Source: UBA8950 sp034411635 (GTDB lineage: Bacteria; Chloroflexota; Anaerolineae; Anaerolineales; Villigracilaceae). Taken from it: DNA of 14,785 nt. The stretch lies in NCBI GenBank assembly GCA_034411635.1, contig DAOUML010000184.1, positions 1 to 14,785 of the forward strand, written 5' to 3'. Below are positions 1-6,530 of the stretch, one piece after another. Position 1 is the stretch's first letter, and each line of letters opens with the position of its first letter. The notes beneath the pieces are model-generated. The model was not told the origin of the DNA. It saw only the letters and a list, made by a program, of their open reading frames with translations, and searched no databases. A program made the position numbers and the translations under genes.

Positions 1-162
1 GCTGTCGGTCAAATCTGTTGGGTATAGTTGTTTGGTCTGCATAACCGCCAACTATCCCAAATTTTTGCCCGGCAGTCAAACCTTTTTAAACAGTCTCTCA
101 CGCCAGTCCTGAGCGGGGCATTTTTTGCAAAGCAACAGGACGATTGGCGTAAAAAATGCCTG
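1..162. other. Intergenic edge with nested inverted repeats
   Basis: No convincing gene is seen here; the plus-strand reading frame crossing it is antisense to the SET-domain gene. Three inverted repeats are visible. ATAGTTG at 24-30 pairs with CAACTAT at 49-55. GGCATTTTTT at 117-126 pairs perfectly with AAAAAATGCC at 151-160. CGCCA plus GTCCTG at 101-111 can pair with CAGGAC at 136-141 and TGGCG at 145-149. The last two are interleaved, so they are mutually exclusive folds or a pseudoknot. The stretch lies just downstream of the SET gene and may form its 3' end, but no clean hairpin plus T-tract is present. Confidence 0.4.
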
Positions 163-681
163 TCATTTTTCTTCCCGCAAGGCCTGAATTTTTCTCTCCA
201 GATACAAAGAAAAATAGCCCTGGTAACGCGCCCAAAGTTCAGGGCGCTGCCAATCGCTGCCAGTCACCCGTCCGCGACAGGTGGGCGCGCCACAGGTGCA
301 GGGGAATTCGTCAAAAGGGGTACTATCGGCCATGGCGTAGTCGAAGGTGATTTCCTCGCCTGCGGTGATGGGGCGCATGGCGACCAGGGAAATTTGTCCG
401 CGAATGCCGGCGTTGGGGGCGCAGGAGTGGTTGACGCAGTCGGCAGGTTCAACGTGTGGGGTAAGCGGGGCCAGGTAGATGCCTTCATCCACCTGAATGG
501 TGTGGCTTTTGTCCTCCTCTGAAAGGGCCAGCATGGCTTCGTAGGTGACAACCTGCCCTGTCCAAACGCAGATGAGTTCGTCCTTTTCGAGCAACTGGCG
601 CGCATAGACAGCAAAACCGCCCTTTTCAGGCGCGGCGCGGACTTCGGTTTTGGGAGAGAGATAACTAAAAGAAGCGCTCAA
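163..681 (-). CDS. SET-domain protein, putative lysine methyltransferase
   Basis: A 172-residue protein that is essentially a stand-alone SET domain with a post-SET tail. Seen in the sequence: NHSCAPNAG at residues 84-92 (the SET motif for AdoMet binding and the knot), EEITFDYA at 109-116 (second SET motif, catalytic Tyr), and a post-SET CxCx4C (C128, C130, C135). Families of this kind transfer methyl groups from S-adenosylmethionine to lysine; the bacterial substrate is unknown. The start is a TTG, with AAAGGA about 12 bases upstream; no ATG gives a better N-terminus. It begins 17 bases after the stop of the cysteine hydrolase gene, so the two are probably cotranscribed. The family call is firm; the substrate is not. 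Confidence 0.85.
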   Translation of the reverse strand: MSASFSYLSPKTEVRAAPEKGGFAVYARQLLEKDELICVWTGQVVTYEAMLALSEEDKSHTIQVDEGIYLAPLTPHVEPADCVNHSCAPNAGIRGQISLVAMRPITAGEEITFDYAMADSTPFDEFPCTCGAPTCRGRVTGSDWQRPELWARYQGYFSLYLERKIQALREEK

Positions 682-698
682 GTGATAGGAAATCCTTT

Positions 699-1262
699 CT
701 AAAAAATTTGCTCCGATGCCAGGCGGCTGATGACCCCTTCGAGGGGCAAAACGCTGGCATACGAACGCAGCGCAGCCAGGAAAGCGGCCTGAACTTGCCC
801 GGCGGGGACGTGGACGCCCTCGAATTCCAAAGCGCGGGTGGCGCAGGCGTCAGCAACCAGAATGACCTCGAAGCCCAGGTCGGCGGCGGCGCGGACGGTG
901 GCATCCACGCAGAGATGGGTCATCATCCCGCAAATGACGAGGCGTTTGACATTCCAACCTTGCAGGGTTTCGAGCAGGTTCGTCTCGCGGAAGGCATTCG
1001 GGTAATGCTTGTAAACGATGGGTTCGCCCTCGAAATGGGCAACGCTGTCGTGGATGTCGGTGCCGCGATCTCCTGAAATGAAAAAAGCGGCTTTGGGATT
1101 CTTTGAGATATGCTGGATATGGACGTGATGCCCGCCATGCTCACGGAAACATTGCAGCAGGGCATAGGCCTTTTGGGCGGCGGCGAGCGGCTCGACCAGT
1201 TCCATTTTTCCGCCGGGGAAGTAATCTTTTTGGATGTCGATGAGGAGTAAGGCGGTGTTCAT
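699..1262 (-). CDS. Isochorismatase-family cysteine hydrolase
   Basis: A 187-residue cytoplasmic hydrolase of the isochorismatase-like superfamily, which also holds nicotinamidases and other amidohydrolases. The expected catalytic triad is visible: D9 in LLLIDIQKDYF, K85 in VYKHYPNAF, and C118 in CGMMTHLCVDATVRAA. An in-frame extension of 18 residues upstream exists, but the ATG at 1262 is preceded by AAGGA at proper spacing and gives the conserved LLLIDIQ start. Its stop lies 17 bases before the SET-domain gene. The substrate cannot be told from sequence; nothing nearby points to NAD salvage or siderophore synthesis. Confidence 0.88.
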   Translation of the reverse strand: MNTALLLIDIQKDYFPGGKMELVEPLAAAQKAYALLQCFREHGGHHVHIQHISKNPKAAFFISGDRGTDIHDSVAHFEGEPIVYKHYPNAFRETNLLETLQGWNVKRLVICGMMTHLCVDATVRAAADLGFEVILVADACATRALEFEGVHVPAGQVQAAFLAALRSYASVLPLEGVISRLASEQIF

Positions 1263-1289
1263 GGGGGAGTCCTTTTTGGGTTGTCCAAG

Positions 1290-1323
1290 TCCTGCCTGCG
1301 CCAGTGCCGCAGGCACAGGTGAG
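1290..1323. repeat. Dispersed repeat, copy 1 of 2 in window
   Basis: TCCTGCCTGCGCC followed by AGTGCCGCAGGCACAGGTGAG. A close copy lies on the opposite strand at 13479-13510, differing by a few substitutions and small indels. Both copies sit next to palindromes of the CTGAGCGGAG family and lie between genes. The piece contains its own small hairpin (GTGCCGCAGGCAC). It looks like one module of a mosaic intergenic repeat. Confidence 0.6.
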
Positions 1324-1402
1324 CGGAGCCGCTGTTTTTGCGGCGTAGTCCAAACCCTGAGCGGAGTGCTTCACTATCGTTCAGCACTCCGCTCAGGGTT
1401 TG
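1321..1402. repeat. Palindromic intergenic repeat with perfect 20-bp stem
   Basis: Two adjacent hairpins. The first (1321-1350) is GAGCGGAGCCGC, a T-rich loop, then GCGGCGTAGTC; it matches the larger copies at 2526-2571 and 9315-9360. The second is a perfect 20-bp inverted repeat, CAAACCCTGAGCGGAGTGCT at 1351-1370 with its complement at 1383-1402, around a 12-base loop. The VanZ stop codon (1374-1376) lies in the loop, so the right arm is translated as the last residues of VanZ. The same bipartite layout recurs at 9315-9430. Confidence 0.8.
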
Positions 1403-1766
1403 GTGATTTATCCCGCATACACGGAATCCAGGTCGAGGCGTAGATGCCGAGATAACCGGCCAGCAGGTCAAGCACATCTGCATTGCGGCGGATGATGAAA
1501 ATTTGGCTGAATTCTTCGAGGCTGGCAACGATTATTGCAATAACGACGCCCAGCGGCAGGGAAAAGCGTCCAATTGAGACGCGGCGAAAGGGCATGGCCC
1601 AGGTCAGCAGGTAGGCCAGGGTTCCGTAGATGACAAAATGGCCGATTTTATCGCCGAGCGGAAAACGGTAAATATCGCGCACGATAGTTGGCATCGTATT
1701 GGTATTGGCCCAGAAGATGACCAGGGCCATAAAGGCCAGGAAGGCGAGCGGCAGGAATTTCTTCAA
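1374..1766 (-). CDS. VanZ-like membrane protein
   Basis: A 130-residue integral membrane protein of the VanZ-like family. The family signatures are present: DKIGHFVIYGTLAYLL at residues 39-54 and EEFSQIF with RRNADVLDLLAGYLG at 84-107. Hydrophobic helices lie at about 5-21, 43-58, 69-83 and 98-114. VanZ of enterococci gives low teicoplanin resistance; the role of most relatives is unknown, so a resistance call is not warranted. The start is TTG, directly after the TAG stop of the RNase H gene, with GGAAGA about 8 bases upstream, so translation is probably coupled. The last residues (about 121-130) and the stop come from an intergenic palindrome, and the conserved domain ends before them. Confidence 0.85.
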   Translation of the reverse strand: MKKFLPLAFLAFMALVIFWANTNTMPTIVRDIYRFPLGDKIGHFVIYGTLAYLLTWAMPFRRVSIGRFSLPLGVVIAIIVASLEEFSQIFIIRRNADVLDLLAGYLGIYASTWIPCMRDKSPNPERSAER

Positions 1767-2387
1767 CTATTTTCTTCCAAAATCCGCAGGGATTTCGCCC
1801 CAGGCGTTCGTGTCCCATTTAAGCAGTTTGACCTGAATCTCATGTTCGGCCAGCCAGGTTTCGGCGCGTTCAATTAATTGGAACAGCGGCTCATTGCTTT
1901 GTGTTCGCTCCAGTTTGGTGCGGCAGCGTTTGGCGCGCAGCCAGGACAGGGCGGTCTCGCTGTCCGAATAGATGGGCAGGGATTGGGCGTTCTTATCCAT
2001 CCAGGCCAGGGCGTGGACGAGGGCCAGGAACTCGCCGATGTTGTTGGTTCCGTTAGTGTATGGCCCCTGGCGGAAGATTTCGCGGCCCGATTCCGTTTCG
2101 ACGCCGCGATATTCGACCGGGCCGGGCGAACCGCTGCAAGCCGCGTCGACGCTCAACGAGGGCAGGATGGGCTTGGTCGGCGCGAACAGCCAGCCCTGCG
2201 AAGAGAACGGCTTGCCCTTGAAATCTTCATACTGGGCGTTAAAAGCAGACTCGGCGGCGGCCCGGCTGGCAAAAGATTTGTACTCCGCGCCGGGGAATCC
2301 GCTTACCTGGGCGGCGCATTCGTCCCAGGTGGTGAAGACTCCGGTTTTGCGTCCTTTCCAAACGACGTAGAATTTTTGTTTTGGCAT
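1767..2387 (-). CDS. rnhA: Ribonuclease H with N-terminal viroplasmin domain
   Basis: A 206-residue RNase HI-type enzyme that cuts the RNA strand of RNA-DNA hybrids. Residues 4-50 (KFYVVWKGRKTGVFTTWDEC, then YKSFASRAAAESAF) form the viroplasmin / hybrid-binding domain. Residues 78-206 are the nuclease fold, with catalytic carboxylates D81 (LSVDAACSG), E119 (NNIGEFLALVHAL), D142 (IYSDSETALSWL) and D202 (GEIPADFGRK). The ATG at 2387 is chosen because the viroplasmin domain begins right after it; a longer frame reading into the terminator hairpin is rejected. There is no Shine-Dalgarno, but TAAAAT lies 7 bases upstream, suggesting a leaderless mRNA. VanZ follows without a gap. Confidence 0.92.
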   Translation of the reverse strand: MPKQKFYVVWKGRKTGVFTTWDECAAQVSGFPGAEYKSFASRAAAESAFNAQYEDFKGKPFSSQGWLFAPTKPILPSLSVDAACSGSPGPVEYRGVETESGREIFRQGPYTNGTNNIGEFLALVHALAWMDKNAQSLPIYSDSETALSWLRAKRCRTKLERTQSNEPLFQLIERAETWLAEHEIQVKLLKWDTNAWGEIPADFGRK

Positions 2388-2394
2388 AGGGTTT

Positions 2395-2400
2395 ATTTTA
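2395..2400 (-). promoter_or_regulatory. Putative -10 box of a leaderless RNase H transcript
   Basis: On the minus strand ACCGGGTAAAAT is followed by 7 bases and the ATG of the RNase H gene. The same ACCGGGTAWAAT string stands 7 bases before the LysM gene. No good -35 is seen. With normal -10 to +1 spacing the transcript would start at or next to the ATG. Confidence 0.5.
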
Positions 2401-2423
2401 CCCGGTTGTTGCTGGAGTGAAGA

Positions 2424-2472
2424 AGTGAAAAAGGAAGTTCCCCGCTCAAGCTGGGGAACTTCCTTTTTCACT
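2424..2472. terminator. Bidirectional intrinsic terminator, perfect 20-bp stem
   Basis: AGTGAAAAAGGAAGTTCCCC at 2424-2443 is exactly complementary to 2453-2472, with a 9-base loop. The core GGAAGTTCCCC stem is preceded by A5 and followed by T5 on either strand, the form of a terminator that works both ways. On the minus strand it lies between the end of the ACIII cluster (2594) and the RNase H promoter (about 2400), so it would insulate the two units. Confidence 0.75.
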
Positions 2473-2525
2473 GATTACTTGTCTACTTTTTCACTCATCC
2501 CTACTCCCCGCTCACATCCAAAGCC

Positions 2526-2571
2526 GTCCTTCGACTATGCCGAGCAAAAACCGCTCGGCTCCGCTCAGGAC
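2526..2571 (-). repeat. 46-bp palindromic repeat, copy B
   Basis: Read on the minus strand: GTCCTGAGCGGAGCCG, then AGC, a T-rich loop, GCT, then CGGCATAGTCGAAGGAC. The stem GCCGAGC/GCTCGGC is at 2539-2545 and 2553-2559. It matches the copy at 9315-9360 in both flanks, while the inner stem differs by paired changes that keep base pairing. It starts 22 bases past the stop of the last ACIII-cluster gene. Confidence 0.8.
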
Positions 2572-2593
2572 TTGAATCCTTTCAACCTCCAAC

Positions 2594-3268
2594 CTATTCC
2601 CCACTGACCTCCACCGGCGTACCGGCAAAGATGACCGGGCCATTGGCGGGGACGGTGGCGGGGCGTCCGAGCGGCATGATCTGGCGTCCGATGGTCGATT
2701 GGCCGTCTGGGGCGTAGACCATCTGGTAGAGCAGGGATGTTTCCCAATCGCCGCCAGCCAGGATGTCCACCCCGGTTGCTGCGCCGTCTTTGCGCTGTGA
2801 GCCGGCAATCACGCCGGCGTAACTGCTCAAGTCCATGTTGTTGACGGCTTTTTCAAGGTCGGCGTAGTGACAGGTGGTGCAGGCCGCCGCGCCGCTGTAC
2901 CACAAATTGGCTTCCCGGAAGAGTCGCTGAACATCGGCATTATAAGTGGCTGTGCAGGCCTGGTCGTTGATGTCGGTGAACTGGAAGGAATCGGTTTCGG
3001 GATAACCAGCCTGCACCCAGGCCCCAATCAGGTCCACCGCGGCAATCTGGCATTTGACGGTAAACGCGCCAGCCTCCGCGCCGACTTTGGGGGCCGGCAT
3101 GGTGGCCGCCATCAGGGTCGGGATGGGCGTGGTGACAGGCCGGGGAACGCCAGAGCAGGTATTGGCCGGGATGCAGGAAAGCGCATACAAGGCAAAAACA
3201 AAGGCCAGCACAACCACCGGCAACCCAAACATGGTAATGAAGATAATATTTTTGGTCTGGTCTTTCAT
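2594..3268 (-). CDS. Membrane-anchored monoheme c-type cytochrome, last gene of ACIII cluster
   Basis: A 224-residue protein with one N-terminal membrane helix (about residues 9-31) and a periplasmic part carrying a single c-heme site, CTTCH at 130-134. A possible methionine ligand is M198 in RQIMPLGRP. Residues 40-65 are a Pro/Thr/Ala-rich linker. C73 and C105 could form a disulfide. It follows actE closely: the actE stop TAG is part of its TAGGAG ribosome binding site. No named family is recognised. In known ACIII operons actF, a second NrfD-like membrane subunit, usually follows actE; this small cytochrome takes that place here. It may be an extra ACIII subunit or the electron acceptor. 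That it is a c-type cytochrome is well supported; its role is inference. Confidence 0.8.
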   Translation of the reverse strand: MKDQTKNIIFITMFGLPVVVLAFVFALYALSCIPANTCSGVPRPVTTPIPTLMAATMPAPKVGAEAGAFTVKCQIAAVDLIGAWVQAGYPETDSFQFTDINDQACTATYNADVQRLFREANLWYSGAAACTTCHYADLEKAVNNMDLSSYAGVIAGSQRKDGAATGVDILAGGDWETSLLYQMVYAPDGQSTIGRQIMPLGRPATVPANGPVIFAGTPVEVSGE

Positions 3269-3276
3269 GGCGTCTC

Positions 3277-3789
3277 CTAAGGCAGGGCCGGCTCAATCGT
3301 GCGGATGTAATTCACCAGATCCCAGCGCTCGCGCACGCTCAAGTTTTCATTCAGCGCGGGCATTTTGCCCTCGATGCCGTTGGAAAGGGTCAGAAAGAGG
3401 GTGCCATCGGCTTTGGCCTGGGTCACTTCGCCACTTAAATTGGCGGGGCGGTTAATCAGGGCCAGGCCAACCGGGCCGTTGCCCTGCCCATCGGCACCAT
3501 GACACATGGCGCAGTGCAGGCTATACAGGATGCGCCCACGTTCGACTGAAACTTCATCAGCCTCGATGGGGTTGACCGGGTCGCCCATGCCGGGGATGTA
3601 GGCCGCGCCTTCAATCGGGATGGAATTGGCCGCCACCGGCAGGGGTTTGTCCATCGGCCCATAGGAGGGCTGGATTTCCATGAACGAGACCCATTCCAAT
3701 TTAATGACATCGTAAGTGAAGAGCATGATGATGCCCAGCGTGGAAATCGCGCTGAGGATGACCATGGCTAAACGTAGTTTTATGCTCAT
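3277..3789 (-). CDS. actE: ACIII subunit ActE, monoheme cytochrome c
   Basis: A 170-residue cytochrome c subunit of the menaquinol-oxidising alternative complex III. It has an N-terminal membrane helix (about residues 7-27), the heme site CAMCH at 93-97 with the typical CHGADGQGNGP continuation, and a distal methionine, M143, in GKMPALNENLS. The C-terminal helix (SVRERWDLVNYIRTI) is the usual class I cytochrome helix. In ACIII, ActE takes electrons from ActA hemes on the periplasmic side. Its ATG overlaps the actD stop by four bases (ATGA), a clear sign of coupled translation. Family and operon position agree; confidence is high. Confidence 0.9.
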   Translation of the reverse strand: MSIKLRLAMVILSAISTLGIIMLFTYDVIKLEWVSFMEIQPSYGPMDKPLPVAANSIPIEGAAYIPGMGDPVNPIEADEVSVERGRILYSLHCAMCHGADGQGNGPVGLALINRPANLSGEVTQAKADGTLFLTLSNGIEGKMPALNENLSVRERWDLVNYIRTIEPALP

Positions 3790-4328
3790 AGCGGTTGAAC
3801 CTCCGCGTATTTGACCGAAGCCGCGCCAATCTCGGTCATGGCTTTCTTCACGTCATCTTCCTGTTCTTTGGCGCAATCAATCAACAGGGCAATGTAGCCA
3901 TCGCTGATTTCAGGCACATAGACCTTGGGGCTGTACGATGGAAAATGCGCGTCGAGGAAGACGCCCAGGAATGTGCTAATCATAATGCCGAGCATGGTTA
4001 ACTCAAACATGACCACAATGCTGGGCGGCACAGGATACAACGGCTGCCCGCCGACATAGACCGGGTAAAGGGTGGGCGTGCCAAAAGCGAAGAAAATGCC
4101 CACCAGCAAACCGCCAATCGCCCCGGCCATCGCCATGCGCGGGATGTTGGTCTTTTGGTGTGGGCGTCCGAGCATGGCTTCGGTAATCGGCGTGCCGGAA
4201 ATCACGTTAACGTGTTCGTTATCCAGGCCGAGGGCACGCAGTTTGTCCACCGCGTGGGCGGCGGGGTCTACGTCTTCAAACAGGGCCAGGAGCATGTTTT
4301 TTTCGATTGCTTCAGTTTTTTCTGTCAT
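3786..4328 (-). CDS. actD: ACIII subunit ActD (DUF3341)
   Basis: A 180-residue integral membrane subunit of alternative complex III, of the DUF3341 family. A cytoplasmic N-terminal domain (LLALFEDVDPAAHAVDKLRA, residues 13-32) precedes two membrane helices at about 64-83 and 101-123, then a soluble C-terminal domain. Between the helices is PTLYPVYVGGQPLYPVPPS, typical of the family. Two ATGs are adjacent (4331 and 4328). The one at 4328 is chosen because GGAGG then stands 6 rather than 3 bases upstream. ActD has no cofactor; in known ACIII structures it packs beside ActC. It lies 12 bases after actC and overlaps actE. Confidence 0.9.
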   Translation of the reverse strand: MTEKTEAIEKNMLLALFEDVDPAAHAVDKLRALGLDNEHVNVISGTPITEAMLGRPHQKTNIPRMAMAGAIGGLLVGIFFAFGTPTLYPVYVGGQPLYPVPPSIVVMFELTMLGIMISTFLGVFLDAHFPSYSPKVYVPEISDGYIALLIDCAKEQEDDVKKAMTEIGAASVKYAEVQPL

Positions 4329-4340
4329 CATGGGCCTCCA

Positions 4341-5792
4341 TTACTCCAGATCACTGACTGTGACGACCGGTTCTTTACCGTACTTGCGGATGGAATGCGC
4401 CATCTGGCCTTCCTGCACTTCCCAAACCGGAACCAGCGGCAGGATGCGTGAAGCCAGCATGTAAAGCAGGATGAACAGGGCCAGCGAACCGATAAAAATT
4501 GGCACTTCGACCCCGGCTTCGTAATCGCCCCAGCGGAAGGGGGTGCGATTGACCGCCAGCGAAACCGGCACGATGATGAATCGCTCGGCCCACATGCCAA
4601 CGTTAATCAGCAGGCCGATGGTAAACAATACCCAGGGTGAGCGGCGGATTTTTTTGTTCCACAGCGTGACCCAGGGCACGGCCACGTTACAAATCAACAT
4701 CAGGAACCAGATCCAGCCCCATTTCCCGGCTTCGTGGAAGTGCAGCAACTCGCTGGTCCATTTATCGCCACCGTACCACTGCACCATCAGGTCGTTGAAG
4801 AAGAAATACGCCCAGGCCATGGAAATAATCAACATCAACTTGCCCAGCGTATCGAAATGCTGCGGGCGCAGGAAATAATCCATGTTGCGGATGGTGGCGC
4901 GCAGCACGACCAGCACCATCGCCACCGCAGCCACGCCGGAGTGAATCGCGCCAACGACGAAGTACGGCCCAAAGATGGTCGAGTTCCAGAACGGACGGCT
5001 GGCAACCGCGAAGTCCCACGAGACGATGGTATGCACCGAGAACATAATCGGCAAAATGGCAAAGGCGAAAATGTTGAGCGCGGTGCGCAGGTGAGTCCAC
5101 TCGCCTTCGGTGCCGCGCCAGCCCAGAGCCAGGATGCTGTAAACCTTTCTGCGCCAGCCAGTTGAGCGGTCACGGGCCATCGCCAGGTCGGGGATGAGCG
5201 GCAGGAACAGGTACATGGTCGAGGAGAGCAGGTAGGTGTTAATCGCCAGGAAATCCCACATCAGCGGGGAGTGGAAGTTCGTCCACAGTTGGCGCTGGTT
5301 GGGCAGCGGGAACATCCAGTAAGCCAGCCAAACGCGGCCCATGTGGGCAAAAATCATGATGGCGGCCTGGGCCAGGGCGAAGGTGGTCATCAATTCAGCG
5401 GCGCGGGTGAACGGACGCCGGAATTCGGCCTTAAAAACGCGCAACAGGGCCGAGACGAAGGTGCCAGCATGGCTGATGCCAATCCAGAAAACGGTGTGAA
5501 CCAGGAACAAGCCCCAATAGACCGGCTGGTTGACGCCGGCAATGCCCAGGCCTTCGATAATCATGACGCCCCAGGAGTAAAAGACGCCCCACAAGACCAG
5601 GCCGGCCATGATGGCAGCCACCAGCCAAAACTTCCAGGTGGTGCCGTTCATCATGTCCATCACCATCGCGTTCATTTCGCCGCGCGGCTTGGGGTCTAGC
5701 AACAGGTTTTCTTTGCGCAATTCGGCTTCGTGATCGTGCGCTTCGTGTTCATGCGCTTGCGCGCCAGCGAGCGGTTTAGCCAGTACGGACAT
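4341..5792 (-). CDS. actC: ACIII subunit ActC, NrfD/PsrC-like quinol-binding membrane protein
   Basis: A 483-residue polytopic protein of the NrfD/PsrC family, about ten membrane helices, the subunit that in ACIII carries the menaquinol site and is proposed to take part in proton movement. Typical ActC stretches are seen: NQPVYWGLFLVHTVFWIGIS (near residues 84-103), HAGTFVSALLRVFKAEFRRP next to it, and FHSPLMWDFLAINTYLLSST further on. The N-terminus has a short His/Glu-rich stretch, AHEHEAHDHEAE, at about 13-24. Its start overlaps the actB2 gene by 17 bases, and actD follows 12 bases after its stop. Only one NrfD-like gene is in the window, so this is ActC and no ActF is present. Confidence 0.93.
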   Translation of the reverse strand: MSVLAKPLAGAQAHEHEAHDHEAELRKENLLLDPKPRGEMNAMVMDMMNGTTWKFWLVAAIMAGLVLWGVFYSWGVMIIEGLGIAGVNQPVYWGLFLVHTVFWIGISHAGTFVSALLRVFKAEFRRPFTRAAELMTTFALAQAAIMIFAHMGRVWLAYWMFPLPNQRQLWTNFHSPLMWDFLAINTYLLSSTMYLFLPLIPDLAMARDRSTGWRRKVYSILALGWRGTEGEWTHLRTALNIFAFAILPIMFSVHTIVSWDFAVASRPFWNSTIFGPYFVVGAIHSGVAAVAMVLVVLRATIRNMDYFLRPQHFDTLGKLMLIISMAWAYFFFNDLMVQWYGGDKWTSELLHFHEAGKWGWIWFLMLICNVAVPWVTLWNKKIRRSPWVLFTIGLLINVGMWAERFIIVPVSLAVNRTPFRWGDYEAGVEVPIFIGSLALFILLYMLASRILPLVPVWEVQEGQMAHSIRKYGKEPVVTVSDLE

Positions 5793-6528
5793 GCGTGCCT
5801 CCCTTAAGATAAGTCACTTGCGGCAGGGTTCCCAGGTCTTCGAGCAGTTTATAGCCACGTCCCTGGCGGGCCAGGCGGCTGACGCGGCTTTCCGGGTCAT
5901 CGACGCGCCCGAAGACAATTGCGTCTGCCGGGCAGGCCTGGGCGCAGGCTGGCTGCACTTCGCCGTCGAACACCTCGCGGCCTTCCGCTTTGGCCTGATC
6001 CTGGCCTTTGTGAATACGCTGAATGCAGAAGGTGCATTTTTCCATCACGCCCCGGCGGCGCACGGTCACATCCGGGTTGAGTTGATTGTTGAGCGGTTCG
6101 GGCCGGTCATAATCGCGCCAGTTGAAAGTGCGCACGGTGTAGGGGCAGTTATTGGCGCAATAACGCGTGCCAACGCAGCGGTTATAAACCTGCGCGTTTA
6201 ACTTTTCAGCCTGGCTATGCACCGAGGCAAACACCGGGCAAACCGATTCACACGGCGCGCTATTGCATTGCTGGCACATGACGGGCTGGAAATCGGTACG
6301 CACATCAGGATATTTGCCTTCCCACAGGCGTTCAACGCGAATCCAGTGCATACCGCGCCCATATCCGGCGTCTTCTTCGCCCACAAAGGGAATGTTGTTT
6401 TCCATCGCGCATGCGGCCACGCAAGCATTGCAGCCGGTGCAAAGGTCCATATCAATCGCCATGCCCCATTTGCCCTGCTCTTCTTTGGCCCAGTTGGCTT
6501 TGTATTCAGGAATATTATGTTCAGCCAT
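5776..6528 (-). CDS. actB2: ACIII subunit ActB2, four-cluster ferredoxin-like Fe-S protein
   Basis: A 250-residue Fe-S protein equal to the C-terminal half of fused ActB. Fifteen cysteines fall in four groups: C30-C33-C36-C40; C85-C88-C93-C97; C118-C124-C128; and C165-C168 with C195-C199. The third group has T121 where a fourth cysteine would sit (RCVGTRYCANNCPY). This fits the three [4Fe-4S] plus one [3Fe-4S] clusters reported for ACIII. The [3Fe-4S] cluster is thought to receive electrons from the quinol site in ActC. There is no signal peptide of its own, so export would need to piggyback on the Tat signal of ActB1. The start lies 2 bases after the actB1 stop, with GGAG inside the actB1 end. 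Confidence 0.93.
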   Translation of the reverse strand: MAEHNIPEYKANWAKEEQGKWGMAIDMDLCTGCNACVAACAMENNIPFVGEEDAGYGRGMHWIRVERLWEGKYPDVRTDFQPVMCQQCNSAPCESVCPVFASVHSQAEKLNAQVYNRCVGTRYCANNCPYTVRTFNWRDYDRPEPLNNQLNPDVTVRRRGVMEKCTFCIQRIHKGQDQAKAEGREVFDGEVQPACAQACPADAIVFGRVDDPESRVSRLARQGRGYKLLEDLGTLPQVTYLKGGTHVRTG

Positions 6529-6530
6529 GG

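Noticed and set aside
28..522. A 164-residue plus-strand frame at the left edge
   Set aside because: It is antisense to the well-supported SET-domain gene and has low-complexity composition with no family features.
1321..1402. CRISPR array made of the palindromic repeats
   Set aside because: The copies are few, differ in length and orientation, are kilobases apart, lack regular spacers and have no cas genes nearby.
1374..1766. Calling VanZ a glycopeptide resistance gene
   Set aside because: No vanA/B-type ligase, VanX or VanH gene is present, and most VanZ-like proteins have no known link to resistance.
2388..2471. N-terminal extension of the RNase H gene
   Set aside because: It would be translated from the terminator hairpin, and the conserved viroplasmin domain begins right at the later ATG.
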